This document shows, in pieces, positions 17,485 to 26,443 of a DNA stretch of 64,000 nucleotides. The DNA is taken from positions 1 to 64,000 of the forward strand of contig JBBAVI010000013.1 in NCBI GenBank assembly GCA_040397785.1. The letters run 5' to 3'. Made by a program: the position numbers and the translations under genes. Each line of letters begins with the position of its first letter. Position 1 is the stretch's first letter. The notes below the pieces were generated by a model that did no database searches, was not told where the DNA came from, and was given only the letters and a program-made list of their open reading frames with translations. This DNA is from M3007 sp040397785. Lineage in GTDB: Bacteria; Bacteroidota; Bacteroidia; Chitinophagales; Saprospiraceae.

Positions 17485-20172
17485 ATGAAAATTAAATACC
17501 CGATCAAAAATGCGCATACCCTATCGGTAGCGGATATTTTACTTACTTTTCAATCAGATCCTACCGCAGGTATTAGCACAGCGGAAGCCCAAAAACGGAC
17601 AAAAACATATGGGCTAAATATCTATCAATCTCAAAAGCCAAAGCCTATTTGGTTAATGCTGCTTCAGCAGTTCATTAGCCCAATTGTCTATTTATTGGTC
17701 TTTGGTGCGGCTGTTTCGCTCTATTTTCAAGATTTTATAGAAGCAATCGCCATTGGAGTGGTCATTTTAATCAATGCACTCATCGGTTTTTTCATGGAAT
17801 TACAAGCCCGCAATTCTATGAACGCTTTGAAAGAAATGGACATCATGTTGTCCAAAGTGATCCGATCGGGCAAAGTGCTGGAAATTCCTTCTGAAAAATT
17901 GACGATTGGAGATGTTGTGGTGCTTGAAGCAGGTGATGTTGTGCCAGGCGATGGGCGTTTGGTGGAGATAAATCAATTACAATGTGATGAATCGTCGCTC
18001 ACAGGCGAGTCCTTGCCAACCGAAAAGCATATTGAAACGCTTCCTCAAGACGCCGCACTGGGCGACCAACTCAATATGGTTTTTAAGGGCACCTCCGTTA
18101 TTAATGGTATCGGGAAAGCCGTTATTACAGGCATTGCCCAAAACACAGAATTGGGAAAGATTACATCGTTGGTCGAAACGTCAGCGGAAACCTTAACCCC
18201 TTTAGACAAAAAGCTCAATACTTTAAGCAAAAAACTGATTTGTCTCACCTTGATAATGACGGCGATTTTTGCCGTCACGGGGATTTTACAAGGAAAAGAC
18301 TGGGTTTCTATTATAAAAACCTCCATTGCTTTGGCGATCGCGGCTTTTCCAGAAGGTTTGCCCATTGTTGCTACCGTGGCATTGTCTTATGGCATGTTGC
18401 GCATGGCAAAGCGCAATGTAATTGTCAAAGACTTGTCTTCGGTTGAAACCTTGGGCAGCACGACCGTAATCCTAACCGATAAAACAGGTACTTTAACGGA
18501 AAACAAGATTTATGTGGATACTTTTTGTTTCCCCGATGAAATCCTAAAAGTGCATATAAAAAACGACACCTTAGTGTTTGATGATGGAGATATAAAAAGC
18601 AGCACAGAAAATTTTGAAAAACTGAAATTGATCGGTGCCTTATGCAACAACACAACCCTGAAAACAGGCAAAACCAAAAAGAAACTATTAGGCGACCCCA
18701 TCGAAATTGCCTTAATCCATTTAGCCGATACTTCCGGCACAACGGCCAGCGATTTTCAATCACAACACGAACGCATCGGCGAAGTACCTTTTAATTCTGT
18801 GATTAAGATAATGGGTACCCTGCATAAAAACGCTAAAAATTCGAAGGAGCGCTATTTTGTCGCCGCAAAAGGTTCGGTGGAGGATTTAATTGAAAAATGC
18901 AAACAAATACAATCGGGTGCAACGATTAAATCTTTAGAAAAAAGCGATCAAAAGGCAATCTTGGAAGCATCCGAAAAAATGGCGGGAGAGGGGCTGCGGG
19001 TTTTGGCATTCGCCTATAAAACAGAAACAGCACATCCTAAAGATGATTTCATAAACGATTTGGTGTATGTAGGCATGATCGGCTTTTTAGACCCGCCAAG
19101 AACAGACATCAAAAACGCCCTTTTAAGTTGCCGAAATGCTGGGATAAAAATTGTGATGATCACCGGCGATCATCCTTTAACGGCCCTTAATATTGCGCTA
19201 AAAACGGGCTTGATTGATGAAGTTGATCAAAATGTGATTACCGGAAAAGACCTGCCCGATGGCGATAAGTTTAACAGCGCATGGCAAAAAAAGATACTCT
19301 CCACCGCCGTTTTTGCGCGAACCACGCCCAAACAAAAACTAGACATTGCCGCTGTTTATCAAAAAGCACACCATATCGTTGCGATGACAGGCGACGGTGT
19401 AAACGATGCGCCCGCCTTGAAAAAAGCAGATGTAGGAATCGCGATGGGGATGCGGGGAACGCAAGTGGCAAAAGAAACGGCCAATATTGTGGTCAAAGAT
19501 GATTCTTTCGCCTCCATCGTAAAGGCCGTTGCACAGGGCAGGGTGATTTTTCAGAACATTCAAAAATTCGTGATTTACCTTGTTTCCTGCAATCTGAGTG
19601 AAATCTTCATTGTGACCGCTTTGGGCTTTATTGCGCCGTCCTCTACGTTATTACCCTTGCAAATCCTGTTTTTAAATATGGTAACAGATGTTTTCCCGGC
19701 ACTGGCGCTGGGCTTAGGCAAAGGCGATAAAACGATTATGGAACAACCGCCCAAAGACCCAAAAGCCGATATCATTTCAAACAGGAAATGGATAGATATT
19801 ACGCTTTATGCTGCTGTTATAACCCTTTCAGTGATCGCAGCCTTGTTTTATTGCCAACAAATTATGAAGATAAACAGCCAAAGTGAAAACAATGTTGCTT
19901 TTATAACACTAGCGCTTGCACAACTTTTTCATGTATTCAATATGTCATCCGTTGGTTCAAAATGGATAGTTAATGATGTCACTAAAAATAAATTTGTTTG
20001 GTTCGCCTTGTTGATTTGTACGGGCGTTTTGTTTCTCGTTTATGTCGTGCCGCAAATGCGTTTGGTATTAGGTTTAACGAATTTGCCTTTGAACGTTTGG
20101 CTTGTGTGCATCGTATCGAGTTTGTTGCCGCTTCTGATTATACAGATTTATAAGCGGGTTTTTGAACGGTAA
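17485..20172 (+). CDS. P2-type cation-transporting ATPase (Ca2+-ATPase-like)
   Basis: This 895-residue P-type ATPase pumps a cation across the inner membrane. It has the P2 order: N-terminal cation-ATPase domain (LSVADILLTFQSDPTAGIST), first membrane pair, and actuator domain with TGES (residues ~172-175). The intramembrane PEGLP motif lies near 289-293, the phosphorylation site DKTGTLTEN near 332, an ATP-binding domain follows, then GDGVNDAPALKKADVG near 636, and six C-terminal helices. PEGLP is typical of SERCA/PMR1-like calcium (or Mn) pumps and differs from the CPC of heavy-metal pumps. The length is normal. It is transcribed alone and converges on the GH3 gene across a strong hairpin. 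Confidence 0.92.
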   Translation: MKIKYPIKNAHTLSVADILLTFQSDPTAGISTAEAQKRTKTYGLNIYQSQKPKPIWLMLLQQFISPIVYLLVFGAAVSLYFQDFIEAIAIGVVILINALIGFFMELQARNSMNALKEMDIMLSKVIRSGKVLEIPSEKLTIGDVVVLEAGDVVPGDGRLVEINQLQCDESSLTGESLPTEKHIETLPQDAALGDQLNMVFKGTSVINGIGKAVITGIAQNTELGKITSLVETSAETLTPLDKKLNTLSKKLICLTLIMTAIFAVTGILQGKDWVSIIKTSIALAIAAFPEGLPIVATVALSYGMLRMAKRNVIVKDLSSVETLGSTTVILTDKTGTLTENKIYVDTFCFPDEILKVHIKNDTLVFDDGDIKSSTENFEKLKLIGALCNNTTLKTGKTKKKLLGDPIEIALIHLADTSGTTASDFQSQHERIGEVPFNSVIKIMGTLHKNAKNSKERYFVAAKGSVEDLIEKCKQIQSGATIKSLEKSDQKAILEASEKMAGEGLRVLAFAYKTETAHPKDDFINDLVYVGMIGFLDPPRTDIKNALLSCRNAGIKIVMITGDHPLTALNIALKTGLIDEVDQNVITGKDLPDGDKFNSAWQKKILSTAVFARTTPKQKLDIAAVYQKAHHIVAMTGDGVNDAPALKKADVGIAMGMRGTQVAKETANIVVKDDSFASIVKAVAQGRVIFQNIQKFVIYLVSCNLSEIFIVTALGFIAPSSTLLPLQILFLNMVTDVFPALALGLGKGDKTIMEQPPKDPKADIISNRKWIDITLYAAVITLSVIAALFYCQQIMKINSQSENNVAFITLALAQLFHVFNMSSVGSKWIVNDVTKNKFVWFALLICTGVLFLVYVVPQMRLVLGLTNLPLNVWLVCIVSSLLPLLIIQIYKRVFER

Positions 20173-20301
20173 AATGATGTCCTTGGTCATGAAATGGTGG
20201 TGCTCAAAATCAGATTTTCCCACCTTTTGAAAATAACCACACAACTTGGCGCAAACCTTTTAATGCATCAAAATCCGACTGATTTGTCAGCATACGGAAA
20301 T

Positions 20302-20333
20302 ATGCGTGCTTCGCCCCAGGCCGAAGCACGCAT
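20302..20333. terminator. Bidirectional hairpin between convergent genes
   Basis: A perfect 12-bp stem (ATGCGTGCTTCG at 20302-20313 with its complement at 20322-20333) closes an 8-nt loop. It sits midway between the ends of the ATPase and GH3 genes. The flanking T runs are short (CTCTTTT on the plus side), so termination is likely but not of textbook strength. Confidence 0.6.
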
Positions 20334-20382
20334 ACCTCTTTTGACCCCATGTAAATGTGTAACAGGAGTCATCCCAAACAAC

Positions 20383-22638
20383 CTATTTCAATTCAAAACC
20401 AGCACTTTTCACATCCCGCGCATTGCCCCCCACAAAAACGGTGAATTTGCCCGGATCTGCCTTGCGTTTGCTATTTTGATTCCAGTAAGACAAATCAGCG
20501 GCTGTCAATTTGAACGTCACGGTTTTGGTTGCGCCTGCTGCCAGGTTTACCTTCTCAAAACCCTTCAGTTCCTGCACCGGACGTGCAATATCAGCGGCTA
20601 CGTCGTTGAGGTACAATTGTACCACTTCATCGCCCGCTACACCACCCGTGTTGGTCACATCCACCGATACCTCCAGGGTTTCGGTCAGGCTGATTTGCGA
20701 TTTGCTCAAGCGAATATCCGAATAAGCAAATTTGGTATAACTCAAGCCAAATCCAAACGGATAGGCAGGGGTGCTCGGCAAATCCAGGTAACCGCTGGTC
20801 CACATGGTACCAAAAATTTCCTGGGGCCGACCCGTTTTCAAATGGTTGTAGTACAAAGGAATTTGGCCCGTGCTGCGCGGAAAAGTAACCGGCAGTTTGC
20901 CTCCCGGGTTTACCTTGCCCGTCAGTACGTCCGAAAGTGCATTGCCAGCCTCAAAACCAGGCTGCCAGGCCACCAGGATCGCAGGCACATTGTCGTTGGC
21001 CCATTGGAAGGTCATCGGGCGACTGTTAAAAAGTACCATCACCGTCGGTTTATTGTTCCGGCTGGTTACGCGCAAAATCTGTTCCTGGTTATCCCGCAGG
21101 TTCAAATCACTCACACAACGGCTTTCTCCGCAATTGAGCCCCTCTTCCCCCACACAGGCAATCACCAAATCGGCCTCGCGTGCTGCCTGAATGGCAACAC
21201 TTAGGTCTTTTTCGGTGCATGTGGCATCGAGGCAGATTTCTTGCACCGATACCGAAAAGCCCAGGGCTTCCAACTGTGGTTTGAGCGCCATCGCAGGGGT
21301 CACTACTTTGGTCGAATCGTAGTAGCGCATGCCCAGCCCCAGGGTCCAGAAACTCATATAGTCTTTATTGGTGTGGCTATTCGCATATGGACCAATAATC
21401 AAAATGCGTTTGAAGGGGCTTTTTTCGGTTAAGGGCAAAATGCCGCCTTCATTTTTGAGCAACACCATACTTTTTGCTGCCGCCTCCCGCGAAAACTGGC
21501 GGTATTCGGGCTTTTCCAGGGTTTCGGCGCGGCGTTTTGGGTCCAGGCGCACAAAAGGATTGTCAAACAAGCCCAACTGAAATTTAAAACGCAATACCCG
21601 ACGAACGGCTTCATCAATTTGAGCCTTGGTCACCCGTCCTTTTTCCAAGGCTGTTTTTAGGCCGTTTTTAAAGGTTGAGCCCGCCATATCCATATCACTT
21701 CCTGCCTGTAGGCATTTGACCGAAGCATCGGTTTCGTCGGCAGCAGCGCCGTGTACGATGGTTTCGCCGAAAGAATTCCAGTCGCTTACGACCATACCAC
21801 TCCAGCCCCATTCGCCGCGTAAAATGTCGGAAACCAGGTATTTATTCATGCTGGCTGGTACGCCATTTAAGGTATTGAATGCGTTCATAAACGTGGCGCT
21901 GCCCGCTTTAGCCGCTGCTTCAAAAGGCGGTAATACCATTTCGCGCAAGCGTTGATCGCTCATATCCACGGTGTTATAATCGCGGCCACCTTCTGTAAAG
22001 CCATATCCGGCATAGTGTTTCACACAAGCAGCCACGGCAGTTGGGCTGCTTAAATCGGATCCTTGAAAGCCTTTTACCCGGGCTGCGGCCACTTTACTGC
22101 CCAAATAAGGGTCTTCGCCAGCGCCTTCCATCACGCGGCCCCAACGCGGGTCGCGCGAAACATCCACCATCGGCGCAAAAGCCCAGTCTTGACCGTCGGC
22201 CGCTGCTTCTGTTGCTGCAATCCGTTCAATTTGCTCAATCATACCCAGGTCCCAACTGGCAGCCTGCGCCAATGGAATCGGGAAAATCGTTTTGTAGCCA
22301 TGAATAACGTCGAACCCAAACACCAGCGGAATGCCCAAGCGGGTTTCCTTCACGGCCGCCCGTTGCATGGTGATTTTATTTTCAAAACTGGTGTTGCTGA
22401 GCACACTACCCACCTGTCCACTGCGGATTTGGCTCATTAAATCGTCTTTCGCAACGGCAGTACCCGTGCTAATATCGCCTGCCCGCTGCTGTAATTGCCC
22501 GATTTTTTCGTCAAGGGTCATTTTGGCAAGCAGTTCGTTTACCTTTCGGTCAATATCTTTCACCGAAGTTTGTTGTGCGGCCGCCTGCACACACGCGAGG
22601 CAGGTCAGGGCGAACAAAAGAAATCCTGTTTTTTTCAT
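20383..22638 (-). CDS. bglX: Glycoside hydrolase family 3 beta-glucosidase
   Basis: This 751-residue secreted GH3 enzyme releases terminal beta-linked glucose or similar sugars from oligosaccharides. The start is the ATG at 22638 (MKKTGFLLFALTCLACVQAAA), a clear signal peptide; an in-frame ATG four codons earlier is equally possible, and the longer frame is not protein-like. The order is the (beta/alpha)8 domain with VKHYAGYGFTEGGRDY and the nucleophile in GMVVSDWNSFGE (Asp near residue 285), the alpha/beta sandwich domain (RILIIGPYANSHTNKDY), and a C-terminal fibronectin-III-like domain (LEVSVDVTNTGGVAGDEV). This order and size match periplasmic BglX. No polysaccharide-utilisation SusC/SusD pair is nearby. 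Confidence 0.93.
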   Translation of the reverse strand: MKKTGFLLFALTCLACVQAAAQQTSVKDIDRKVNELLAKMTLDEKIGQLQQRAGDISTGTAVAKDDLMSQIRSGQVGSVLSNTSFENKITMQRAAVKETRLGIPLVFGFDVIHGYKTIFPIPLAQAASWDLGMIEQIERIAATEAAADGQDWAFAPMVDVSRDPRWGRVMEGAGEDPYLGSKVAAARVKGFQGSDLSSPTAVAACVKHYAGYGFTEGGRDYNTVDMSDQRLREMVLPPFEAAAKAGSATFMNAFNTLNGVPASMNKYLVSDILRGEWGWSGMVVSDWNSFGETIVHGAAADETDASVKCLQAGSDMDMAGSTFKNGLKTALEKGRVTKAQIDEAVRRVLRFKFQLGLFDNPFVRLDPKRRAETLEKPEYRQFSREAAAKSMVLLKNEGGILPLTEKSPFKRILIIGPYANSHTNKDYMSFWTLGLGMRYYDSTKVVTPAMALKPQLEALGFSVSVQEICLDATCTEKDLSVAIQAAREADLVIACVGEEGLNCGESRCVSDLNLRDNQEQILRVTSRNNKPTVMVLFNSRPMTFQWANDNVPAILVAWQPGFEAGNALSDVLTGKVNPGGKLPVTFPRSTGQIPLYYNHLKTGRPQEIFGTMWTSGYLDLPSTPAYPFGFGLSYTKFAYSDIRLSKSQISLTETLEVSVDVTNTGGVAGDEVVQLYLNDVAADIARPVQELKGFEKVNLAAGATKTVTFKLTAADLSYWNQNSKRKADPGKFTVFVGGNARDVKSAGFELK

Positions 22639-22871
22639 AATTCCATTCATTATTTTAAGCAAATGTAAACTACTAATGATGATCTGAAAGCAGATTATCG
22701 GTAGGAATATTGGCTTATTGTAAAAAATACAATAAATCCTGCGTTCAATCTGGTTTTCTACCCACAAATCGGTTGTTTGTGTCGATTGCGCAATCAAGTT
22801 TTTTAGGCTTTTTGTCCCAAATCCCGTACTTTTACCTAAGATAAGGAGCAACTATCCGCTTCTTCACGGAT

Positions 22872-23201
22872 ATGGACAACGCAGTATTGCAACAAACCTC
22901 CCAACTAATCAAAGGCGATTTTGAATTGAGCAGCGCGCCCGAATCGGAAGCCGCCTTGTTGGATATGTTGGCCGATCGCATCGATCAGATGTTGGCCACC
23001 CAACCCGAATACCTCATGAGCATGCTGTACCGCATGGATGTGCTGGAGCATAAAATTAACCGGGTGATGCATCCCGCTGCGCCCGAACCCGCACCAATGG
23101 GCCTGGCACGGCTGGTCCTGGAGCGGCAGTTGCAACGGGTAGAAACCAAGCGTACCATCAAACCTGCGCCCCTGGATGATTGGGAGGAATGGACGCTTTG
23201 A
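22872..23201 (+). CDS. Small conserved hypothetical protein, 109 aa
   Basis: This acidic, helical 109-residue protein has no signal peptide or membrane segment. The middle (LLDMLADRIDQMLATQPEYL) and the end (LVLERQLQRVETKRTIKP) read as amphipathic helices. The C-terminus is DDWEEWTL. I do not know a named family; its form fits small lineage-restricted Saprospiraceae proteins. It is divergent from the GH3 gene (about 230 bp between them) and is followed by the acyl-CoA dehydrogenase gene 161 bp downstream, which has its own promoter box. Confidence 0.7.
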   Translation: MDNAVLQQTSQLIKGDFELSSAPESEAALLDMLADRIDQMLATQPEYLMSMLYRMDVLEHKINRVMHPAAPEPAPMGLARLVLERQLQRVETKRTIKPAPLDDWEEWTL

Positions 23202-23319
23202 CGACATTTCTCCAAACGTCATTTGTCCAAATAGGTATTTTACGCCTGTGTGGCAAATTAAATTCGGTCAAAATAAGCAAATTGGATTTATGCAAAACCG
23301 AGTTGGCAAAAACTTTGTT

Positions 23320-23327
23320 TACTTTTG
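23320..23327 (+). promoter_or_regulatory. -7 box for the glutaryl-CoA dehydrogenase gene
   Basis: TACTTTTG matches TAnnTTTG exactly, 35 bp before the ATG at 23363. TTG occurs at 23303-23305, a shorter spacer (14 nt) than usual. Confidence 0.45.
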
Positions 23328-23362
23328 CACTAAAATTATCCTAACCAATATTTCGGCAAAAT

Positions 23363-24583
23363 ATGCATTTGAACGGCATTGATTCGTTAATTAAACCCCG
23401 TACTGCACGGGAGGACCGCTACCAGCACCACGACTATTACCTGGTAGACGGGCTGCTTTCTCCTGAACACCTGCTCGCCCGCGATGCGGTGCGCGATTGG
23501 GTAAAAGCGGAAGTGAGCCCCATCATTGAGGCTTATGCCGACAAAGCAGAATGCCCCACGCATTTGTTCAAAGGTTTGGCCGAAATCGGCGCTTTTGGAC
23601 CGTCTTTACCAGCAGAATACGGCTGCGGCGGCATGGATGAAATCGCTTATGGCGTGATCATGCAAGAACTGGAACGCGGCGACTCGGGCATTCGCTCGAT
23701 GGCTTCGGTGCAAGGTTCGCTGGTGATGTACCCCATTTACAAATTCGGCTCGGAAGAACAAAAACGCAAATACCTGCCCAAACTGGCAAAAGGAGAACTG
23801 ATTGGCTGCTTCGGCTTGACCGAACCTGACCACGGCTCTAACCCCAGCGGCATGGTAACCAATGTAAAAGACGATGGCGACCACTACATCCTGAATGGCG
23901 CTAAAATGTGGATTACCAACAGCCCGCTGGCCGATATCGCGGTGGTTTGGGCCAAACGCGAAGACGGTAAAGTAATCGGTATAATTGTTGAAAAAGGCAT
24001 GCCCGGCTTCTCGGCACCCGAAATTCACGGCAAATGGTCGCTCCGCGCCAGCATCACCGGCGAATTGGTGTTTGAAGATGTACGCGTTCCTAAATCCAAT
24101 GTGCTGCCTGGCGTTGTGGGCATGCGCGGACCGCTTACCTGCCTCACCAAAGCACGGTATGGTATTGCCTGGGGCGCCATTGGTGCTGCCCTGGATTGTT
24201 ATGACGCAGCCTTGCGTTATTCCAAAGAGCGTATTCAATTCGGCAAACCCATCGGTGCATTCCAATTGACACAAAAGAAATTGGCCGAAATGATTACCGA
24301 AATCACCAAGGCACAATTGCTCGCCTGGCGCTTGGGTACCTTGGCCAATGAAGGCAAAATGACCTCGGCACAGGTATCGATGGCCAAACGCAACAACGTA
24401 CACATGGCCTTGGAGATCGCACGCGAATCCCGCCAGATACACGGTGGCATGGGCATAACCAACGAATACCCTTGTATGCGCCACATGATGAACCTGGAAA
24501 CAGTGTTGACCTATGAAGGCACCCACGATATACACTTGCTCATTACCGGCCATGATATTACCGGACTGGAAGCATTTGGATAA
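23363..24583 (+). CDS. Glutaryl-CoA dehydrogenase-like acyl-CoA dehydrogenase
   Basis: This 406-residue FAD-dependent acyl-CoA dehydrogenase most resembles glutaryl-CoA dehydrogenase, which oxidises and decarboxylates glutaryl-CoA to crotonyl-CoA in lysine/tryptophan and aromatic degradation. Diagnostic blocks are ELERGDSGIRSMASVQGSLV, FGLTEPDHGSNPSGM, the FAD-binding middle (WITNSPLADIAVVWAK) and the C-terminal TYEGTHDIHLLITGHDITG. The catalytic Glu is in YEGTHD near residue 385. Length and spacing are typical. It is monocistronic by context; a 15-bp perfect hairpin follows 28 bp after the stop. Other short-chain acyl-CoA dehydrogenases are possible but less similar in the motifs. Confidence 0.9.
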   Translation: MHLNGIDSLIKPRTAREDRYQHHDYYLVDGLLSPEHLLARDAVRDWVKAEVSPIIEAYADKAECPTHLFKGLAEIGAFGPSLPAEYGCGGMDEIAYGVIMQELERGDSGIRSMASVQGSLVMYPIYKFGSEEQKRKYLPKLAKGELIGCFGLTEPDHGSNPSGMVTNVKDDGDHYILNGAKMWITNSPLADIAVVWAKREDGKVIGIIVEKGMPGFSAPEIHGKWSLRASITGELVFEDVRVPKSNVLPGVVGMRGPLTCLTKARYGIAWGAIGAALDCYDAALRYSKERIQFGKPIGAFQLTQKKLAEMITEITKAQLLAWRLGTLANEGKMTSAQVSMAKRNNVHMALEIARESRQIHGGMGITNEYPCMRHMMNLETVLTYEGTHDIHLLITGHDITGLEAFG

Positions 24584-24611
24584 GAAAACACAACGAGTCT
24601 AATGTGAATTT

Positions 24612-24650
24612 AAACGGCTTGCAAGCAGAAGGGGCGCTTGCAAGCCGTTT
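24612..24650. terminator. Perfect 15-bp hairpin after the acyl-CoA dehydrogenase gene
   Basis: AAACGGCTTGCAAGC (24612-24626) pairs with its exact complement at 24636-24650 around a 9-nt loop. The arm ends in TTT but has no long U tract. A terminator is the likely role. Confidence 0.65.
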
Positions 24651-24872
24651 ATCGGTACAAGACTAAAACAAATGTCATTACGGCGCTGTTTCGTGTTAAA
24701 ATCTGCGGTTTTATCTAAAACGGGACATGATTTGCGCATTATTGACGTTTAAGTATAAATTTTTGCACTGAGAAAACTTTTAAGGGCTATTCAAGCAAGA
24801 TACATGCGCTTTTCGAGGCATAGATTTTGCGTGGTGGCCTTTCACAATCCTGATCAAAACAATTACCGTACT

Positions 24873-26045
24873 ATGTCTGCTGAATATATGTTTGAGTGGG
24901 TCCTAATCATCCTGTGCGTACCCGTATTTGGGTTCGGACAAACGAAAGAAGCGCCCATTTTGTTCAATAACCCTTCGTTTGAAGGATTTCCCAAAGCGGG
25001 TCAAACACCGGCAGGCTGGTATGATTGTGGCCCTCCCGGCGAAAGTGCCCCGGATATTCAACCCGGCAGCTTTGATGTAACTCGTCCGGCGAGCAACGGC
25101 AATTCGTACCTCGGTTTGGTGGTGCGGGAAACCGATACCTGGGAGTCGGTCGCACAGCGCATCAGTCGGCCATTGGAAATCAACCAATGCTATGAGTTTA
25201 GCATGGATTTGTGCCGATCAGAAATTTATGTAAGTCCGCTGGCTAAAAGTGCAACCCCTGGTCCTAGAAACTTTGTTGCCCCTTGTAAAATTCGCATCTG
25301 GGGCGGCATGGGCTATTGCGACAAAGCGGAGTTGTTATACGAAAGTTCCCTCATTACCCATACCCGCTGGATATCCTATAATGCACGTGTTAGTCCTAAA
25401 AAGGGCAGTTATACGTTCATCTTGATTGAGGCTTATTATAAAACGCCGATTTTGTTTCCTGAAAACGGCAATATCCTGCTGGACAACTTGTCTCCAATTA
25501 AAAAAGTGGTTTGCGGACCAGATAAAATGCCTGATCCTAAACCAAAGTTGGCGGTAAAAGGGCCAGCCACCGCCAAGCCAACTACTGCCAAGCCTACCAC
25601 CGCAACTCCAAAGCCGGAAACCGGTGCCAAAAAACCTGTTGCTCAATCTACCACAAACGAAAAGATTGAACGCAGCAACATGAAAAAAGGCAAGGTGTTC
25701 CGACTTGAAAAAGTATATTTTGATGCCAATAAATACGAGGTAAAACCCGAAAGCGAAACCGAATTGACCGCCTTGTTCAAATTCCTGAACGATAACCCGG
25801 ATGTCATGGTGGAAGTGGGTGGCCATACCAACAACAAAATGTGGCCCAATGAGGAGTTTGCCAACGAACTTTCTACCAACCGCGCCAAAGCGGTAGCTGA
25901 CTGGCTCATTGAAAAAGGCATCGCCACCGAACGGGTACAATACAAAGGCTACGGCTGGAAATACCCGATCGAACCGAACTCAACAGAAGCAGGGAAAAAG
26001 AAAAACCAGCGGGTGGAAGTGAAGATTTTGACGATCAACGGGTAA
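24873..26045 (+). CDS. OmpA-family outer-membrane protein with N-terminal jelly-roll-like domain
   Basis: The start is taken at ATG 24873 (MSAEYMFEWVLIILCVPVFGF), giving a signal peptide; ATG 24888 is an alternative, and the longer frame adds a non-secretory extension. The ~390-residue product has an N-terminal carbohydrate-binding-like beta domain (NPSFEGFPKAGQTPAGW... LGLVVRETDTWESVAQRI), then a Pro/Thr/Lys linker with imperfect KPTTA repeats (about residues 232-265). The C-terminal OmpA/MotB peptidoglycan-binding domain follows (VYFDANKYEVKPESETEL; GGHTNN; NELSTNRAKAVADWL; NQRVEVKI). It probably links outer-membrane or surface material to peptidoglycan. A strong terminator lies at 26130-26166. 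Confidence 0.88.
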   Translation: MSAEYMFEWVLIILCVPVFGFGQTKEAPILFNNPSFEGFPKAGQTPAGWYDCGPPGESAPDIQPGSFDVTRPASNGNSYLGLVVRETDTWESVAQRISRPLEINQCYEFSMDLCRSEIYVSPLAKSATPGPRNFVAPCKIRIWGGMGYCDKAELLYESSLITHTRWISYNARVSPKKGSYTFILIEAYYKTPILFPENGNILLDNLSPIKKVVCGPDKMPDPKPKLAVKGPATAKPTTAKPTTATPKPETGAKKPVAQSTTNEKIERSNMKKGKVFRLEKVYFDANKYEVKPESETELTALFKFLNDNPDVMVEVGGHTNNKMWPNEEFANELSTNRAKAVADWLIEKGIATERVQYKGYGWKYPIEPNSTEAGKKKNQRVEVKILTING

Positions 26046-26077
26046 GGAAGGTGGATTTCTCCGAAAAAGGGGAATAC

Positions 26078-26105
26078 CACGGATTGCTCGGATTTGCACA
26101 GATTG
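26078..26105. repeat. Interspersed CCACGGATT...CACAGATT repeat
   Basis: A 28-nt stretch beginning CCACGGATT and ending TTGCACAGATT recurs at 38113-38140 with two mismatches. Both are in intergenic DNA. The type is common as junk-like intergenic sequence in Bacteroidota. Confidence 0.6.
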
Positions 26106-26129
26106 TTATGAACGCGGTGCATTGGGAAG

Positions 26130-26166
26130 AAAAGCGACAAAGACATTAGATGTTTTTGTCGCTTTT
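26130..26166 (+). terminator. Rho-independent terminator after the OmpA-family gene
   Basis: AAAAGCGACAAA (26130-26141) pairs perfectly with 26155-26166, with inner CAT/ATG pairing in the loop, and is followed by TTCATTT. It lies 85 bp after the stop of the OmpA-family gene. Confidence 0.75.
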
Positions 26167-26212
26167 TCATTTCCAAGGCGTTAAAACAGGTCCGCAGGAC
26201 CGAAACCGCTCG

Positions 26213-26312
26213 NNNNNNNNNNNNNNNNNNNNNNNNNNNNNNNNNNNNNNNNNNNNNNNNNNNNNNNNNNNNNNNNNNNNNNNNNNNNNNNNNNNNNNNN
26301 NNNNNNNNNNNN
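26213..26312. other. Assembly gap of 100 Ns
   Basis: Exactly 100 Ns occur here, the conventional size for a gap of unknown length. The right edge enters a 15-nt tandem repeat, and the left edge (AGGTCCGCAGGACC, CCGCTCG) has similar composition. The gap therefore probably hides more copies of the repeat. Confidence 0.95.
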
Positions 26313-26440
26313 CGCCAGGTTCGCTCGCGCCAGGTTCGCTCGCGCCAGGTTCGCTCGCGCCAGGTTCGCTCGCGCCAGGTTCTACCTGGTGCGGCCCATC
26401 GGTCGGGTTCACACCCGACGTACGGTCGGGTCGCGACCCG
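26313..26440. repeat. 15-nt tandem repeat plus palindrome cluster
   Basis: Four exact copies of CGCCAGGTTCGCTCG fill 26313-26372, and a fifth partial copy leads into the palindrome CCAGGTTCTACCTGG (26375-26389). Two more palindromes follow: CGGGTTCACACCCG (26404-26417) and CGGGTCGCGACCCG (26427-26440). The block ends 3 bp before the stop of the minus-strand copper ATPase. Related units occur inverted at 38203-38255, partially at 39921-39947, and at 59454-59545. Confidence 0.85.
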
Positions 26441-26443
26441 CCC

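Noticed and set aside
26313..26382. CRISPR-like short direct repeats
   Set aside because: The 15-nt units are contiguous with no spacers, and no cas genes are present; this is a plain tandem repeat.
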